A DNA stretch of 64,000 nucleotides from Tamarix chinensis (GCA_030549775.1 CM060176.1:101078303-101142302); one strand, 5' to 3'. Counted from the first letter of the stretch, positions 36,338-45,726 are shown. Numbers and translations are program-made. Notes: generated from the letters alone by a model not told the origin.

Positions 36338-37217
36338 GTTGGTAGCTAGTCGCGCTGCGTTGCAGGGAATGTTGTCCTCTATTGTTTTTGTGTGCCCATA
36401 CTACATAGCTGACAGTAGTACAATAACAGAGGGTAGGCACATAAACTATTTAGCGGATCGCATTTTGATTGAGGGACACAACAAGCTCTATCTCATTCCT
36501 CACCTGGCAACTGAACATTGGGTTTTGTACGCCGTCCGACCTGATCTTAATAAAGTTTATGTGTTTGATTCCCTTCGAACCTATGACGTGCCTTTTGAGG
36601 TCGCTCGTCGTGGTGGGAAGGAATTTATAGACATGTTAGTATACTTTTCACTTCTTACTTCATTAGCTTATTTATACATATATATATTCTACTTTCATTA
36701 TTTAAGGTATATATACTTACAATATTATGTATCCAACTCTATTTATTAGGGCACTACGGACGACATATCAAAGGAGAGGTGGGAACGGTGTCCCAGACCC
36801 AAAGAATCTTCAATATGAGCCTATCATGGTAAGTAGGAAGACAACTATTTTGTATTTTGTTTTAATTCAAATTAATATATAATAGTTAGAGAGCTAACTG
36901 AATTCATTTGACAGTATCCACAACAGCAAAACAGCGATGATTGTGGATACTATGTATGTAGAGCAATGGATCTTATAGTCCAGAATAGATCGGTCAACAT
37001 AGATCCAAGCCATGTATGTTTACTTTTCCATATTTTTCTATTAATGAATCATGACATATATATTTTTGACCTAATGGCTAACTGTATATTAATTGAAACA
37101 TGGGTGTTGTAGTTTTTCACCGATGACTATGCACGAGGCCAGCAATATAATGTTGATGAAATTGATGAAGTTAGAGACCAATGGGCCAAGCACGTGCACT
37201 CATTCATTCGGTATTAG
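36338..37217 (+). CDS. Ulp1-type cysteine protease exons in CACTA
   Basis: Four exons with GT-AG borders: 36,338-36,634, 36,750-36,828, 36,915-37,013 and 37,113-37,217 (TAG). The spliced frame is open. Catalytic residues of the Ulp1/SENP C48 family are visible: His in TEHWVLYAV, Asp in VFDSLRT, and the Gln and Cys in QQNSDDCGYYVC. Ulp1 proteases remove SUMO. Plant CACTA and Mutator-like elements often carry such genes, with unknown benefit to the element. An acceptor at 36,336-36,337 suggests at least one upstream exon, which may be the truncated transposase region or may be lost. Exon 1 could instead start at an ATG in 36,324-36,380. It is probably a transposon gene, not a host gene. Confidence 0.75.
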
Positions 37218-37534
37218 GTAGCGATCTATATATTCTACATGAATTTTCAGGTTTGTATTTCGTCTACATCTTTCGATCTTCCCGCCTATATTTGTGAACT
37301 CTTTACTTTGGAGTGTAGAGCTACCAAGTTGTGGTATGCTCACTAATTTTTATTCCTAAGTATAGTTGGTGTATTGAGACATGCATACCAATTATAGATT
37401 GATTGAAATTATGGTGTGATACCCTACTGGTATGAATTGATGTTGTTTTACATTGTAGATTTGGTAATTGTTTGAACATACAGCCGTGTATGTGGGCATG
37501 AACAAAACAGAAAAATGCTAAAAAAAACATATAC

Positions 37535-38110
37535 TTTTAATAACGGTTCTATGAAAACCGTTATTAAAACCTATGCTTTAATAACGGTTTTATTTTAAAC
37601 CATTATTAAAAACTCAGGTTTTAATAACGGTTTCTCATAGAACCGTTATTAAAAACTCAGGTTTTAATAACGGTTTCCCATAGAACCGTTATTAAAGAAT
37701 AGGTTTTAATAACGGTTTTGGTAAAGAACCGTTATTAAAACTCCTTATAATCTGATATTTATGCGCATTTAATACGTATTAGAGGGTTTAATAAACGCAT
37801 AATCAATGACCGAAACGGTAATTCGATGATGTTTTAACAACGGTTTTTGTATTAACCGTTATTAATACATTGTTTTCAACAACATTTTTTTCTTATAAAC
37901 CGTTATTAAAACCTTATTTTTAACAACGGTTTACTGCGAAACCGTTATTAAAAGCTCCTTTTTAACAACGGTTTTTAAGTAAAAACCGTTATTAAAAATG
38001 AAGTTTACGCACATATTCGCGGGTTTTTGTGTATTTTTCATGACGGTTATGAACCGTTATTAAAGATATAATAACGGGCGATTCAATAACGGTTGAAAAC
38101 CGTTATTAAA
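37535..38110. repeat. CACTA 3' subterminal repeat array
   Basis: More than a dozen TTTTAATAACGGTT..AACCGTTATTAAAA inverted pairs. The innermost are exact and several outer ones have TAACAACGG variants. This array is longer and richer than the 5' one. Confidence 0.9.
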
Positions 38111-38129
38111 ACCCCTTTCCGTGGTAGTG

Positions 38130-38132
38130 TAA
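38130..38132. repeat. CACTA target-site duplication TAA, right
   Basis: Matches TAA at 31,558-31,560. Confidence 0.8.
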
Positions 38133-38700
38133 TAATTCGTCCACGGTTGGAATAGGGAACCATTCTTTGATTATTATGGCATTGAAGGCCATGTAATCCA
38201 CGCAAAACGCCAGTTACCGTCTTTCTTTCGGACCAACTAGACCGGCAATGAAAATGGAATAGTGGAGTGTCGTATAATATTGTCCCAAAGCATCTCCTGA
38301 CTTGAGTTTTGATTCTAGCCTTTTGGAACTGGGGATAGCGGTAAAGGTTGACATTGACAGGTTATGCACGGGGGTGAAGATTAATGTGATGGTTGAAGAC
38401 CCGATGCAAGGGAAGGTCTTTGGGTGCAAAAAAAATGGAGTGAAACTATTGCAGAAGTTGGTTAATTAAAGGGCTAGAGGGATGTGTATAAGCGTCATGA
38501 TTAGGTGGTGGATCAATTGAGCCCAACTGCAAATGATAGTACTCAGCCTGGAAGGAACCCTATGCAGGCATTTAAGCCAATTTAATTAGATTGGCCTAGG
38601 TCATTGTTGAAGGTCAGTGAGCTCCACATGCTTCCCTTGATGCCAAAATTTCATGGTCGTAAGGCTGTGATCTGGAGTAACGGGTCCTAAAGTCTACAGC
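38133..38700 (-). pseudogene. Gypsy reverse transcriptase, N-terminal part
   Basis: Near 38,210-38,135 the minus strand reads FCVDYMAFNAI, then FPIPTVDELL, the conserved RT start that leads into the block at 31,557 across the CACTA insertion. Upstream (38,700-38,220) are remnants of the linker between protease and RT, with stops. Confidence 0.75.
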
Positions 38701-38702
38701 AA

Positions 38703-39044
38703 CTAGGCCGCCAAAATTAAATCAGCTCCAGTAAAATTGAAGATCTGGAAATTAGTCACAAACACCCCAGGAAATAGAGTGACAGTGATACCATGGCAGA
38801 GGTCTTTCGTAGACAATGTCTCACTGCTACCAACAACTACAGAGAGAGGTTGGCCTTGTTCTATCTGTAATCCCAAGCTTTTGACCACTCTTGGGTGAAT
38901 ATAATTGTGTGAACTACCTGAATCTATCAAGGCAATCACAGGGTGACCCCCAATTGTAGCTAACAGACGAAATGTCTGTCGACTAGAGCTACCGGTGAGT
39001 CCATGAAGTGTGAGCTCCTGTTCTTGGTGGTCATCACCGTTCAT
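38703..39044 (-). pseudogene. Gypsy aspartic protease domain
   Basis: An open frame of 113 codons with ALIDSGSSHNYIHPRV (catalytic Asp in DSGSS), the VVVGSSETL flap-like segment and a terminal FTGADLILA-like motif. This is the retropepsin fold of Ty3/gypsy Pol. The frame ends at a stop on the RT side. Confidence 0.8.
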
Positions 39045-39373
39045 ATCGACCTCTTAGCTAGTGTCTGCATGTGGCAGGTCATCGAGTAGGAGAAATAGGG
39101 GGCCTTGCATTGTTCATTCGGCACACTATAAAAACTGAAATATCTTTCAGCATGGAATAGATTCAGCCTAGGGGATTAGACCCATCGAAAGTAGTAAGGT
39201 CACAGGGCGCTGGTTTGGGCAATATTTTTATCTAATAGGGTAAATAATATTGCCCTATTTGACTCTATATCTTGTAGTGTTGGGGACTGAGAAACGGCTG
39301 AGGAGAGAAGGGGGCAGGGTAGTAGACGGCCGGAAAGTAGGCGGTGGTTGGGGTAAAAATAATCGGAGGAGAC

Positions 39374-39378
39374 AGAAG
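39374..39378. repeat. Target-site duplication AGAAG, left
   Basis: AGAAG precedes the TG end of the palindromic element. It is repeated at 39,660-39,664. Confidence 0.75.
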
Positions 39379-39659
39379 TGATAGAATATGTATTCGTTAA
39401 ACTATTCTGTTAATTTGTTTCCTTATTTCTAGCAATAAGTAGGAAGAAAAGAGAGGGCTGCGGAAGGAGAGTATCGTGCCCTAGCGCTCTAATACCATAA
39501 AAGAATATGATTGCCTCCCCCTTTCTCATTCCATTCTGTTGCCAATATATACAGATTACCAGCCTAATAGTTAGGCTCGAGTCCAGGTAATTTACCGCTC
39601 TGTTGCTAGAAATAAGGAAACAAATTAACAGAATAGTTTAACGAATACATATTCTATCA
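39379..39659 (-). mobile_element. Palindromic TRIM-like element with 57-bp inverted ends
   Basis: The first 57 bp (39,379-39,435, TGATAGAATATGTATTCG..) are the exact reverse complement of the last 57 bp (39,603-39,659). The element starts TG, ends CA and has AGAAG on both sides. Read on the minus strand, about 162 bp look like an LTR, followed by TGGTATTAGAGCG at about 39,497-39,485. That is close to the initiator-Met tRNA primer-binding site of copia/TRIM elements. Then, instead of an internal region and a direct 3' LTR, an inverted LTR start follows. It carries no protein. It is inserted between gag and protease of the gypsy element. Confidence 0.75.
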
Positions 39660-39664
39660 AGAAG

Positions 39665-39892
39665 GAATGGTGGCGGCGGGATGGGGGTGCTTTAAGAAGA
39701 GCTTGCAGTAAGCAGTTGCTCGATCCGTGTGAACTTAGCTAGCAATTTGGTCATGGTCGTCTGTTGCGTGGCGAACGACTGTGAGAAACCATCAATGGTT
39801 GCCTGCTGATTTTCAACTTTCTGAGTGAGGTCAAAGAGTGCGATGGCCGAAACAATGGAGGGGTCTCGAGGTGCCAGGTGGTGGAGGATAGT
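39665..39892 (-). pseudogene. Gypsy gag fragment
   Basis: A minus-strand frame with FDLTQKVENQQATIDGFSQS followed by a KLLAKFTRIEQLL segment. This is a coiled-coil-like, glutamine-rich stretch typical of the N-terminal part of plant gypsy gag. It is cut at 39,892 by family-L copy B and continues at 43,975. Confidence 0.6.
39888..39892. repeat. Target-site duplication ATAGT, left
   Basis: ATAGT precedes TG at 39,893. The same bases follow at 43,970-43,974. Confidence 0.85.
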
Positions 39893-40627
39893 TGTAACAC
39901 CCCCAAAATTCACTACTGAAAAATTTCGTTTTAAAGGAAAGAATTAATGGAAGCGAAGTAAGAGAACCGTGAATTATGGGGAATGTTACCGCCACACTCA
40001 GTACCAGACCGGTTCACTCCTACCGTTCCAGTACCGAGTGCTAAGGCTAAAACGGATTACTATCAGTCAAAAGCTAATACTTAAGACGAGGATTCATAAG
40101 GAAGTTAAATAGTTCACAATATAAAAATTCAGAGTACGCATAAAAAGGTTTACAAACCAAAGAGGTACATCGACAAGGTTCTCAAGGAACAAAAGTATCG
40201 TACGACAAACATAACTAAAATAAAACAATACAGGGTAAAACAAAATGACAAGGAGAGTCCGGCCATGTCACTCTCGGTCCCCATGCCAAGTCTAGGCTCC
40301 ACTCTCAGCCCCGCCCAATGCCTCGTAAGAGTCGTAGGCATCAAATATATCGTCTCCTACCTGCACAAACTCAGGTGGGTCCTCTGCTCGTGGGAATGAG
40401 CAGCACCCATGAAACGGGTGGTCAGTACGCTACGTACTGAGTAAGGTAACAGATGTGCTAAGGCCAGCATACAAAACACGCAACACAGTACACGTAGCAA
40501 AATCACGTGAGCAACATGTAGTAAAATAGATGATAAAGGCTGGTTACGGTCCGAAAAGTCTTATTCTTTGGATCTCTGGTAAATATAGAGTCGATTCACA
40601 GCATAGTCTTCATCAATTCACATGAGT

Positions 40628-40975
40628 GCGGGAACCCCACTATTATAGCCGGTGGAACGGTCATGAGGGTCATGCCCTGCCACTATTTTAGCCGGTGGAC
40701 CGGTCATGAGGGTAACATACCCTGCCACTATTATTCGCCGGTGGACTGGTCTGGCCCCGACTCACATGATGTTTCACTGTAATTACTTCGTATCTTTCCA
40801 AGGTCTTATCTTTATTACGTTCGGTTTGTTGAGCACAGAATCCCCCACTATTATAGCCGGTGGACCGGTCATGAGGGTAACATACCCTGCCACTATTATT
40901 GCCGGTGGACCGGTCATGTAGGGCACCCCGGCCCTAGCCACTATTATTCGCCGGTGGACCGGTCTGGGTCTGGCT
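40628..40975 (+). repeat. Family L minisatellite, copy B
   Basis: Seven or so well-preserved units with CCACTATTATAGCCGGTGGA, a CCGGTCATGAGGG block and a TACCCTG block, in two clusters around a spacer that contains GACTCACATGATG. The most homogeneous array in the window. Confidence 0.9.
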
Positions 40976-42544
40976 CAACATCTTCCTCTTTAAGTAATTA
41001 GTGTCTTAACATATCTTATTTGAAAGTATTTTACCCTTGACATGCATGGCTAACTTTATCCACACTTACCCTTCCAGGAGGGCCCATCCCATATCTTGGG
41101 ACACTTGCGCCCCTTATCACACCTCGTTATCCCCTTCCCTTTTACTCTTACACATAATGAAGACCAACTCTTAAGGGTGTGGGTTAAGGCCCAACACCTC
41201 ATGACATCCACTCCACATGCTATCTCCCTCTAGGGTTTCCCTTGGAAACCCTAATTGGACCTATGTGGCCCAACTTTCTCTCACTTACACTACCATTACT
41301 CCATTTATCGTCTCAATCCCCATCTCATTTAGATCAAAACCCAAATCATATCGCTTCACCCCTCGATTCCACATGTGACCGAAAAACCCTAGTTGGTCCC
41401 TTCAACCCTAGCACCTTTCTTCTCCCACAAGTAACTCCTCTCTTTTTCACCCAATATCTCTTCTCTCCCATGACACCCACAATCACCCCTTATACAACAA
41501 TTCCCACTCTTAACCCATACTCCACTCTCCCTTAATCATTTTTACTTCCACATTTCCTAGATTACTACTTTCTCCCAAAACCCTAATCGGGTCCCTTATA
41601 CACCCCTACAGCAACCTACGTATTATTTTTCATCCCAAGTCTCCAAACACTCCACAACCCTCTCCCTTTAGCTGATTTACACCTTAATACAACTTTTCTC
41701 ACGTAACGATCATCCCCATGCAAGCTTCATCCAACCCATACAAACTCTCGAAGTTCCCATGCAAACCCTAAAATTTCCATGCATGGTTCTCATCTCTTAT
41801 TCCCTTTGGTCAACCTTATACCCCCCTTTAGCAGTTCACTTCCCATTTATTTCTTTTATCATTTCATCTCCATGTCATAATAATAATTACCCTAACATGC
41901 ATGTCCTAGAGGGTTAATTCACGCCACAGCACATCATAATCACCACGTATGGATATCACATTCGTTTCATGAGAAGACACATACCACGTACCTCAACTCC
42001 AAGCTGCGCTACGCATAAAACACGTTAGGAATAATCATGTGATACACAACAAGACATGATATATATATACAAGGCACTCAAGGCATACAAGTCACATAAC
42101 ACGTAAGAACCTTAGCCACATCCTTACCTAACACGACACCGGTCTTGGAGCACGTTCCTACGCCTCCTCCGGGTTTTGACTTGATTCGCCTATAAGAGGG
42201 AAAGACTACGGATTAACTTTCCTCTAACCAAAATGGCTAGCCTTCCTACCTTACCCTTATTACAACTTACCATTAGGGCTAAAATAATAATATTACTAAG
42301 GGTGACAATGAACTAAAATAATAGTAATAATAATAACCATAATAATAATGATAATAGTAGTACTAGTAATAATAACAATAATGATGTTAAAATAATAATA
42401 CTAGAGTTATAGGTCATTAATAATAGTAATAAAAACAGTTATAAATATTTCAAGGTTAGATTAAATAATAATATTAATAATAATAATTATAAAATTAAGA
42501 ATAATATTAATAATGCTACTAAAAATAGTTAGCATTTGTATAAC

Positions 42545-43570
42545 AAGGGTTTAGGGGTTGGGGAGTTTAGAGGACCACCTAGGGGTGCTGGTGGCACAGG
42601 CGGCGGCGCACAGTGCACGGCGGCGGCGGCAACGGTGGTGATGGGGGAGAAGAGAGGTGGAGAAGTGGTGGAGGGAGGAGAAAAGGAAGAGGAGAGGGTG
42701 GCAGGGGGAAAAGAAGATATGGGGAGGTAGAGGAAGCTCCCCTGGTGATTTTAGGAGGTAGAGGGGGTGCTGGAAGTGGCGGCACCGGCGGTGGGCGGTG
42801 GTGAGAAGGGCGGCGGGCTCGAAGCAGGGCTGATCTGGAAGAGTTCTTTGCACGGTCGGGGTGGCTCGTGCAGAGCAAACCGAGGGGTATGGGAGGCCTA
42901 GGTTGGTGGAGGGTGATGCAAGGGAGGATTTCGTGGGTGGATCGGGTGGCGGCGATGGGCGGCGGCGACGGAGTGGTTGTCTGAAGCGGGGATGGCGCAA
43001 AAGGGTGATTTCTGGGTTGGGGTTTCGAAAGAACCCGACGCTGGCTCGTGGGGGTATTTATAAGCTCGAAAATGGGGGAGGATCGAGAGAGGGGGCAGAG
43101 GGAGGTGCGAGCAGGCTGAATTTTAGCATGCCGGCCGCCGATGGCAGGCGGACATGGGTCTGCCATGGCAGACCTGTGGTTCGGTCGGGAAAAGGAAGGG
43201 GGGCGGTAGCAGACCTGTGTGAGGCATGGGGGTGGTCGGTCGGTCGAGGAGGGACAGACGGGCGGTGCAGAAGAGGGGGAGAAGGTGTACAGGCGGCGCA
43301 GAAGAGCTGTCGGTGCAGAAGAGGGAGGCGGCGATTTGCAGCGGGGCGCGGGGAAGAAGAAAGGGGAAGGGCTGGACCGGTCGGTCCGGGGTGGAAAAGA
43401 AACAGAACCGGCCGGGCGGTTCGGGCGAAGGGAAGCAGGCCAAGCCTGCGCGCGAGACGGGGGAAAGGGGGAGGGAGCTGACCTGGGCCGGTGGGCTGGC
43501 CCAGTCGGGGGAATGGGGGAGAGAAGGGAGAAAGGAGAGGGGGAGGGAAAAAGGAGAAAAAGGAAATAAG
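42545..43570. other. GC-rich, CpG-containing island in family L copy B
   Basis: Counterpart of 15,566-16,590, with dense GGCGG and CGG motifs followed by a purine-only GGGAGAA-type tract (43,500-43,590). Several overlapping frames of 100-200 codons on both strands are low-complexity Arg/Gly- or Pro/Ser-rich and lack domains. The minus-strand frame 43,000-42,551 has an N-terminus like that of copy A. Confidence 0.55.
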
Positions 43571-43969
43571 GGAGAAAAATATTAAGGAAAAAATAATTAG
43601 GGGAGGAAATAATTAAAATGAATTATGGGGTGAGTCCTAGTATTTTTAGTAGATAATTAAAATTTTATAATTAAAATTTTAGTAATTTATCTTATTATAT
43701 TAGTTTAAAGAGGTAGCTTTTAGAAAAATATTGATTTGGACCTTATTTAAATAAAAAAAGAGTATGATAAAATAGCAATCTATTTATTTTAATTTATTAA
43801 ACACTCACATTTAATTTGGTATACTTAAAGCCCACAAAATAATTAAGTTAAATAAATTTAGAAGGCAAAATCCTTAACGTAATTAAATTAAATAAGTTTA
43901 AGAGTTAAATTATCCCTAATAAAAGTAATTTAATAAATTATAGGCTTTTAAAATTTTTGGGGGATTACA

Positions 43970-43974
43970 ATAGT
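43970..43974. repeat. Target-site duplication ATAGT, right
   Basis: Matches 39,888-39,892. Confidence 0.85.
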
Positions 43975-44165
43975 CATCTGAATTGCGAGAATGAGTCTTA
44001 ACGCCAATCACCATGGTTCAGAACTCAACGAGAGCACTAATGATGTTGGCAAGGGTGTATGATCAGACCCTTTTTGAGCAGGACAAGCTCCAGAGAGGAA
44101 GTTATAAATGAGGGGAAAATCGAGAGAAATAACCTTCCTCCCTCTTCATGCAGAGCCATACATAC

Positions 44166-44166
<1 letters not shown>

Positions 44167-44204
<38 letters not shown>
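44167..44204. repeat. (TA)n microsatellite
   Basis: A TA run of about 36 bp near the right edge of the gypsy element. The following 260 bp up to 44,466 are unassigned and may include the gypsy 5' leader or LTR. Confidence 0.9.
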
Positions 44205-44207
<3 letters not shown>

Positions 44208-45054
44208 ATGATCGAGGATTCAGGACTCTCCATTACAAACGGACAACGTTTCTAATAGACGAATATTCCAATAACAAACTTTGGCTACAATTAATAACTA
44301 AGCAGGGTAATTAACAAACCAACAACAGCCGAAGACGTAGAAAGAAATAGAGTGTGACAGAGCACAACAATTGACTAGCTGGAGCTACTATATTGCTAGG
44401 AAATCTTGATATTTAGTGGGCGGGCCTGCACCTCTCTTGGATCTCTGCTTACTGGGTCGTATATCAGATTGCCTGCAGATCTTCAATCACCTGTATTTTT
44501 CCTCTCCCAACCATTTTTCTAGCTGCGTGGGACGAAATTATATATAATCCTTTCTGATTAATATCAAACATAAGGGTAAAGGTAATCAAGCTCTTGATAC
44601 GAGTTTTATTACATAATTGGGTTTTAAATGGTAAAATTTAACATAACCCATGCATGCTGGCTATGATTTTTTATTTTATGTTTTCATTTTTCACAAAGTC
44701 CCCAACCAAAATTAACACGAGCAATGTTACTCGTACGATCAAATAATTAATTACAGACTTACAGTGTTTTTCTTTTCTTTTCTTTGGGAGCACTCACAAA
44801 ATATGGATCCCACGTTTATGATTCTGCGGATGGGCCCCCACGCTTTGTAAGGTAGTTGTAATTAAGTTGTAAACATCCATGTATTGGTCGTGGATTTACA
44901 TGTTTGAATTAACAAAGCGTCATTATAATATCATAACCGTAATGCTCATTAGATAAGGCGTGGTTTTCAATTAATCACCCGACAACAGAAGTACCAACTA
45001 TTTTAAGTTAAAAAAAAGGAACGAAAGCATAGATATGTACAAATGAATTCGACT

Positions 45055-45060
45055 TTTATT
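45055..45060 (-). terminator. Putative polyadenylation signal, peptide gene copy 2
   Basis: AATAAA on the minus strand about 250 bases past the stop, at the position equivalent to 23,043-23,048. Confidence 0.45.
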
Positions 45061-45307
45061 TCTTGCTCCAATCAATGAACTAGCATTTGAAATCCACGTG
45101 CGCTATTATGCGTAAACAATACTGTCGATCGTAGAGAAGAAGAAGAAGAAAGGAAAAAGAAAAGGCCGTACCAGGAATCCGACATCCTACATGCATTCAC
45201 AGTTACTCCTATACGTCGCATGCACTAAAAAAATGGAACTTACAAGTTCCATTCCGCTACGACTAACTTGCCTCAAACAATAAACGAATAAATCAATCAT
45301 TAAAGCA

Positions 45308-45571
45308 CTAATGGCCGTCGCCGCCATCGCTAGGCCCTGTCGGTAACCGTGCGAGCCAGTAGGCCGCACTGTATTTCATCTTCCCGTAGACTAAGGAATA
45401 CGCCGGCGGGTGCGGGTCGTCGTTGCAGTTCTTCGCCGGCTGGGAAAAATAGTCCGGCGACGGCCTCGTCGCGTCCGCGAGAAGACACGAGCACGAGAAC
45501 AGGGCTAAGTAGACCGTGAACAGGATCAAAGCAGGACTACTGCTGCTGCCGCTTGCGGTACTTCTCTTCAT
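45308..45571 (-). CDS. PIP/PIPL-like secreted peptide precursor, copy 2
   Basis: An 87-residue, intronless paralogue of the gene at 23,306-23,569, with no length change. The signal peptide (about 1-34) keeps the hydrophobic core, with Cys at residue 29 in place of Tyr. The C-terminal ten residues, TGPSDGGDGH, match the PIP/PIPL consensus SGPSxxGxGH better than copy 1, since Ser is present at the fourth position. Changes relative to copy 1: H8G, T23A, Y29C, L38S, T43S, G49C and G81S. Residues 50-80 are identical. Only one difference falls in the presumed mature peptide. The promoter TATA box and the 3' AATAAA are kept, so both copies could be expressed. Secretion and signalling roles are inferred from the family motif. 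Confidence 0.7.
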   Translation of the reverse strand: MKRSTASGSSSSPALILFTVYLALFSCSCLLADATRPSPDYFSQPAKNCNDDPHPPAYSLVYGKMKYSAAYWLARLPTGPSDGGDGH

Positions 45572-45718
45572 GATCTTCTGTATTTTTGCAATGACTTGGC
45601 TGCTTGCTCGTTAACCGTAAATCAAAGAAAATCCTAGCAGTTCCTTTTTTTGCGGGTTGGTATTTGTTTGGGAGGTTGTTGGTTGGTTGTCTGGAATTCA
45701 GCTTCTTATAAAGCTAGC

Positions 45719-45726
45719 TATTTATA
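45719..45726 (-). promoter_or_regulatory. TATA box, peptide gene copy 2
   Basis: TATAAATA on the minus strand about 150 bases upstream of the ATG, in the same sequence context as copy 1. Confidence 0.65.

Larger units (their letters stand above)
31561..38129 (+). mobile_element. CACTA (En/Spm) DNA transposon, 6.57 kb
   Basis: Begins CACTACTACGGAAACAGG and ends CCTTTCCGTGGTAGTG, giving 14-bp inverted termini with one mismatch (CACTACTACGGAAA / CACTACCACGGAAA) and a 3-bp TAA target duplication. Both are diagnostic of CACTA elements. Subterminal arrays of TTTAATAACGGTT and its complement fill 31,580-31,915 and 37,535-38,110. Internal genes on the plus strand are a TNPD-type transposase (34,299-36,290, damaged) and a Ulp1-type protease (36,338-37,217). 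It sits inside the gypsy reverse-transcriptase reading frame. Confidence 0.93.
39893..43969 (+). mobile_element. Complete family L copy B (probable solo LTR, 4.08 kb)
   Basis: Starts TGTAACACCCCCAAAATTCA and ends AAATTTTTGGGGGATTACA, with an exact 5-bp ATAGT duplication. Its two ends are inverted repeats over about 15 bp (TGTAACACCCCCAAAA / TGTAATCCCCCAAAA). It is collinear with copy A: leader, minisatellite (40,628-40,970), CT-rich part, short trinucleotide tract (42,290-42,530), GC-rich island (42,545-43,560) and AT-rich tail. No retrotransposon domain is present. It interrupts the gypsy gag. Confidence 0.85.
29804..44160 (-). mobile_element. Ty3/gypsy element split by three nested insertions
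   Basis: Minus-strand pieces appear in the correct gypsy order from right to left: gag (43,975-44,160 and 39,665-39,892), protease (about 39,044-38,703), reverse transcriptase (38,700-38,130 and 31,557-31,127), RNase H (31,111-30,407) and integrase (30,406-29,804). Insertions are the CACTA element, a palindromic TRIM-like element and family-L copy B. The integrase C-terminus and the left LTR are missing, and I could not define a right LTR in 44,160-44,466. In-frame stops occur in several pieces, so it is dead. Confidence 0.8.

Noticed and set aside
42551..43585. Overlapping frames of 100-206 codons rich in Arg/Gly or Pro/Ser
   Set aside because: GC-rich, low-complexity island of family L. 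Several frames overlap on both strands and none has a recognisable domain. Only the possible frame conservation is kept as a low-interest finding.
29804..44160. Integrated virus instead of a retrotransposon
   Set aside because: Domain order and motifs are those of plant Ty3/gypsy elements, with no movement-protein or envelope-like region visible, and the copy is broken.
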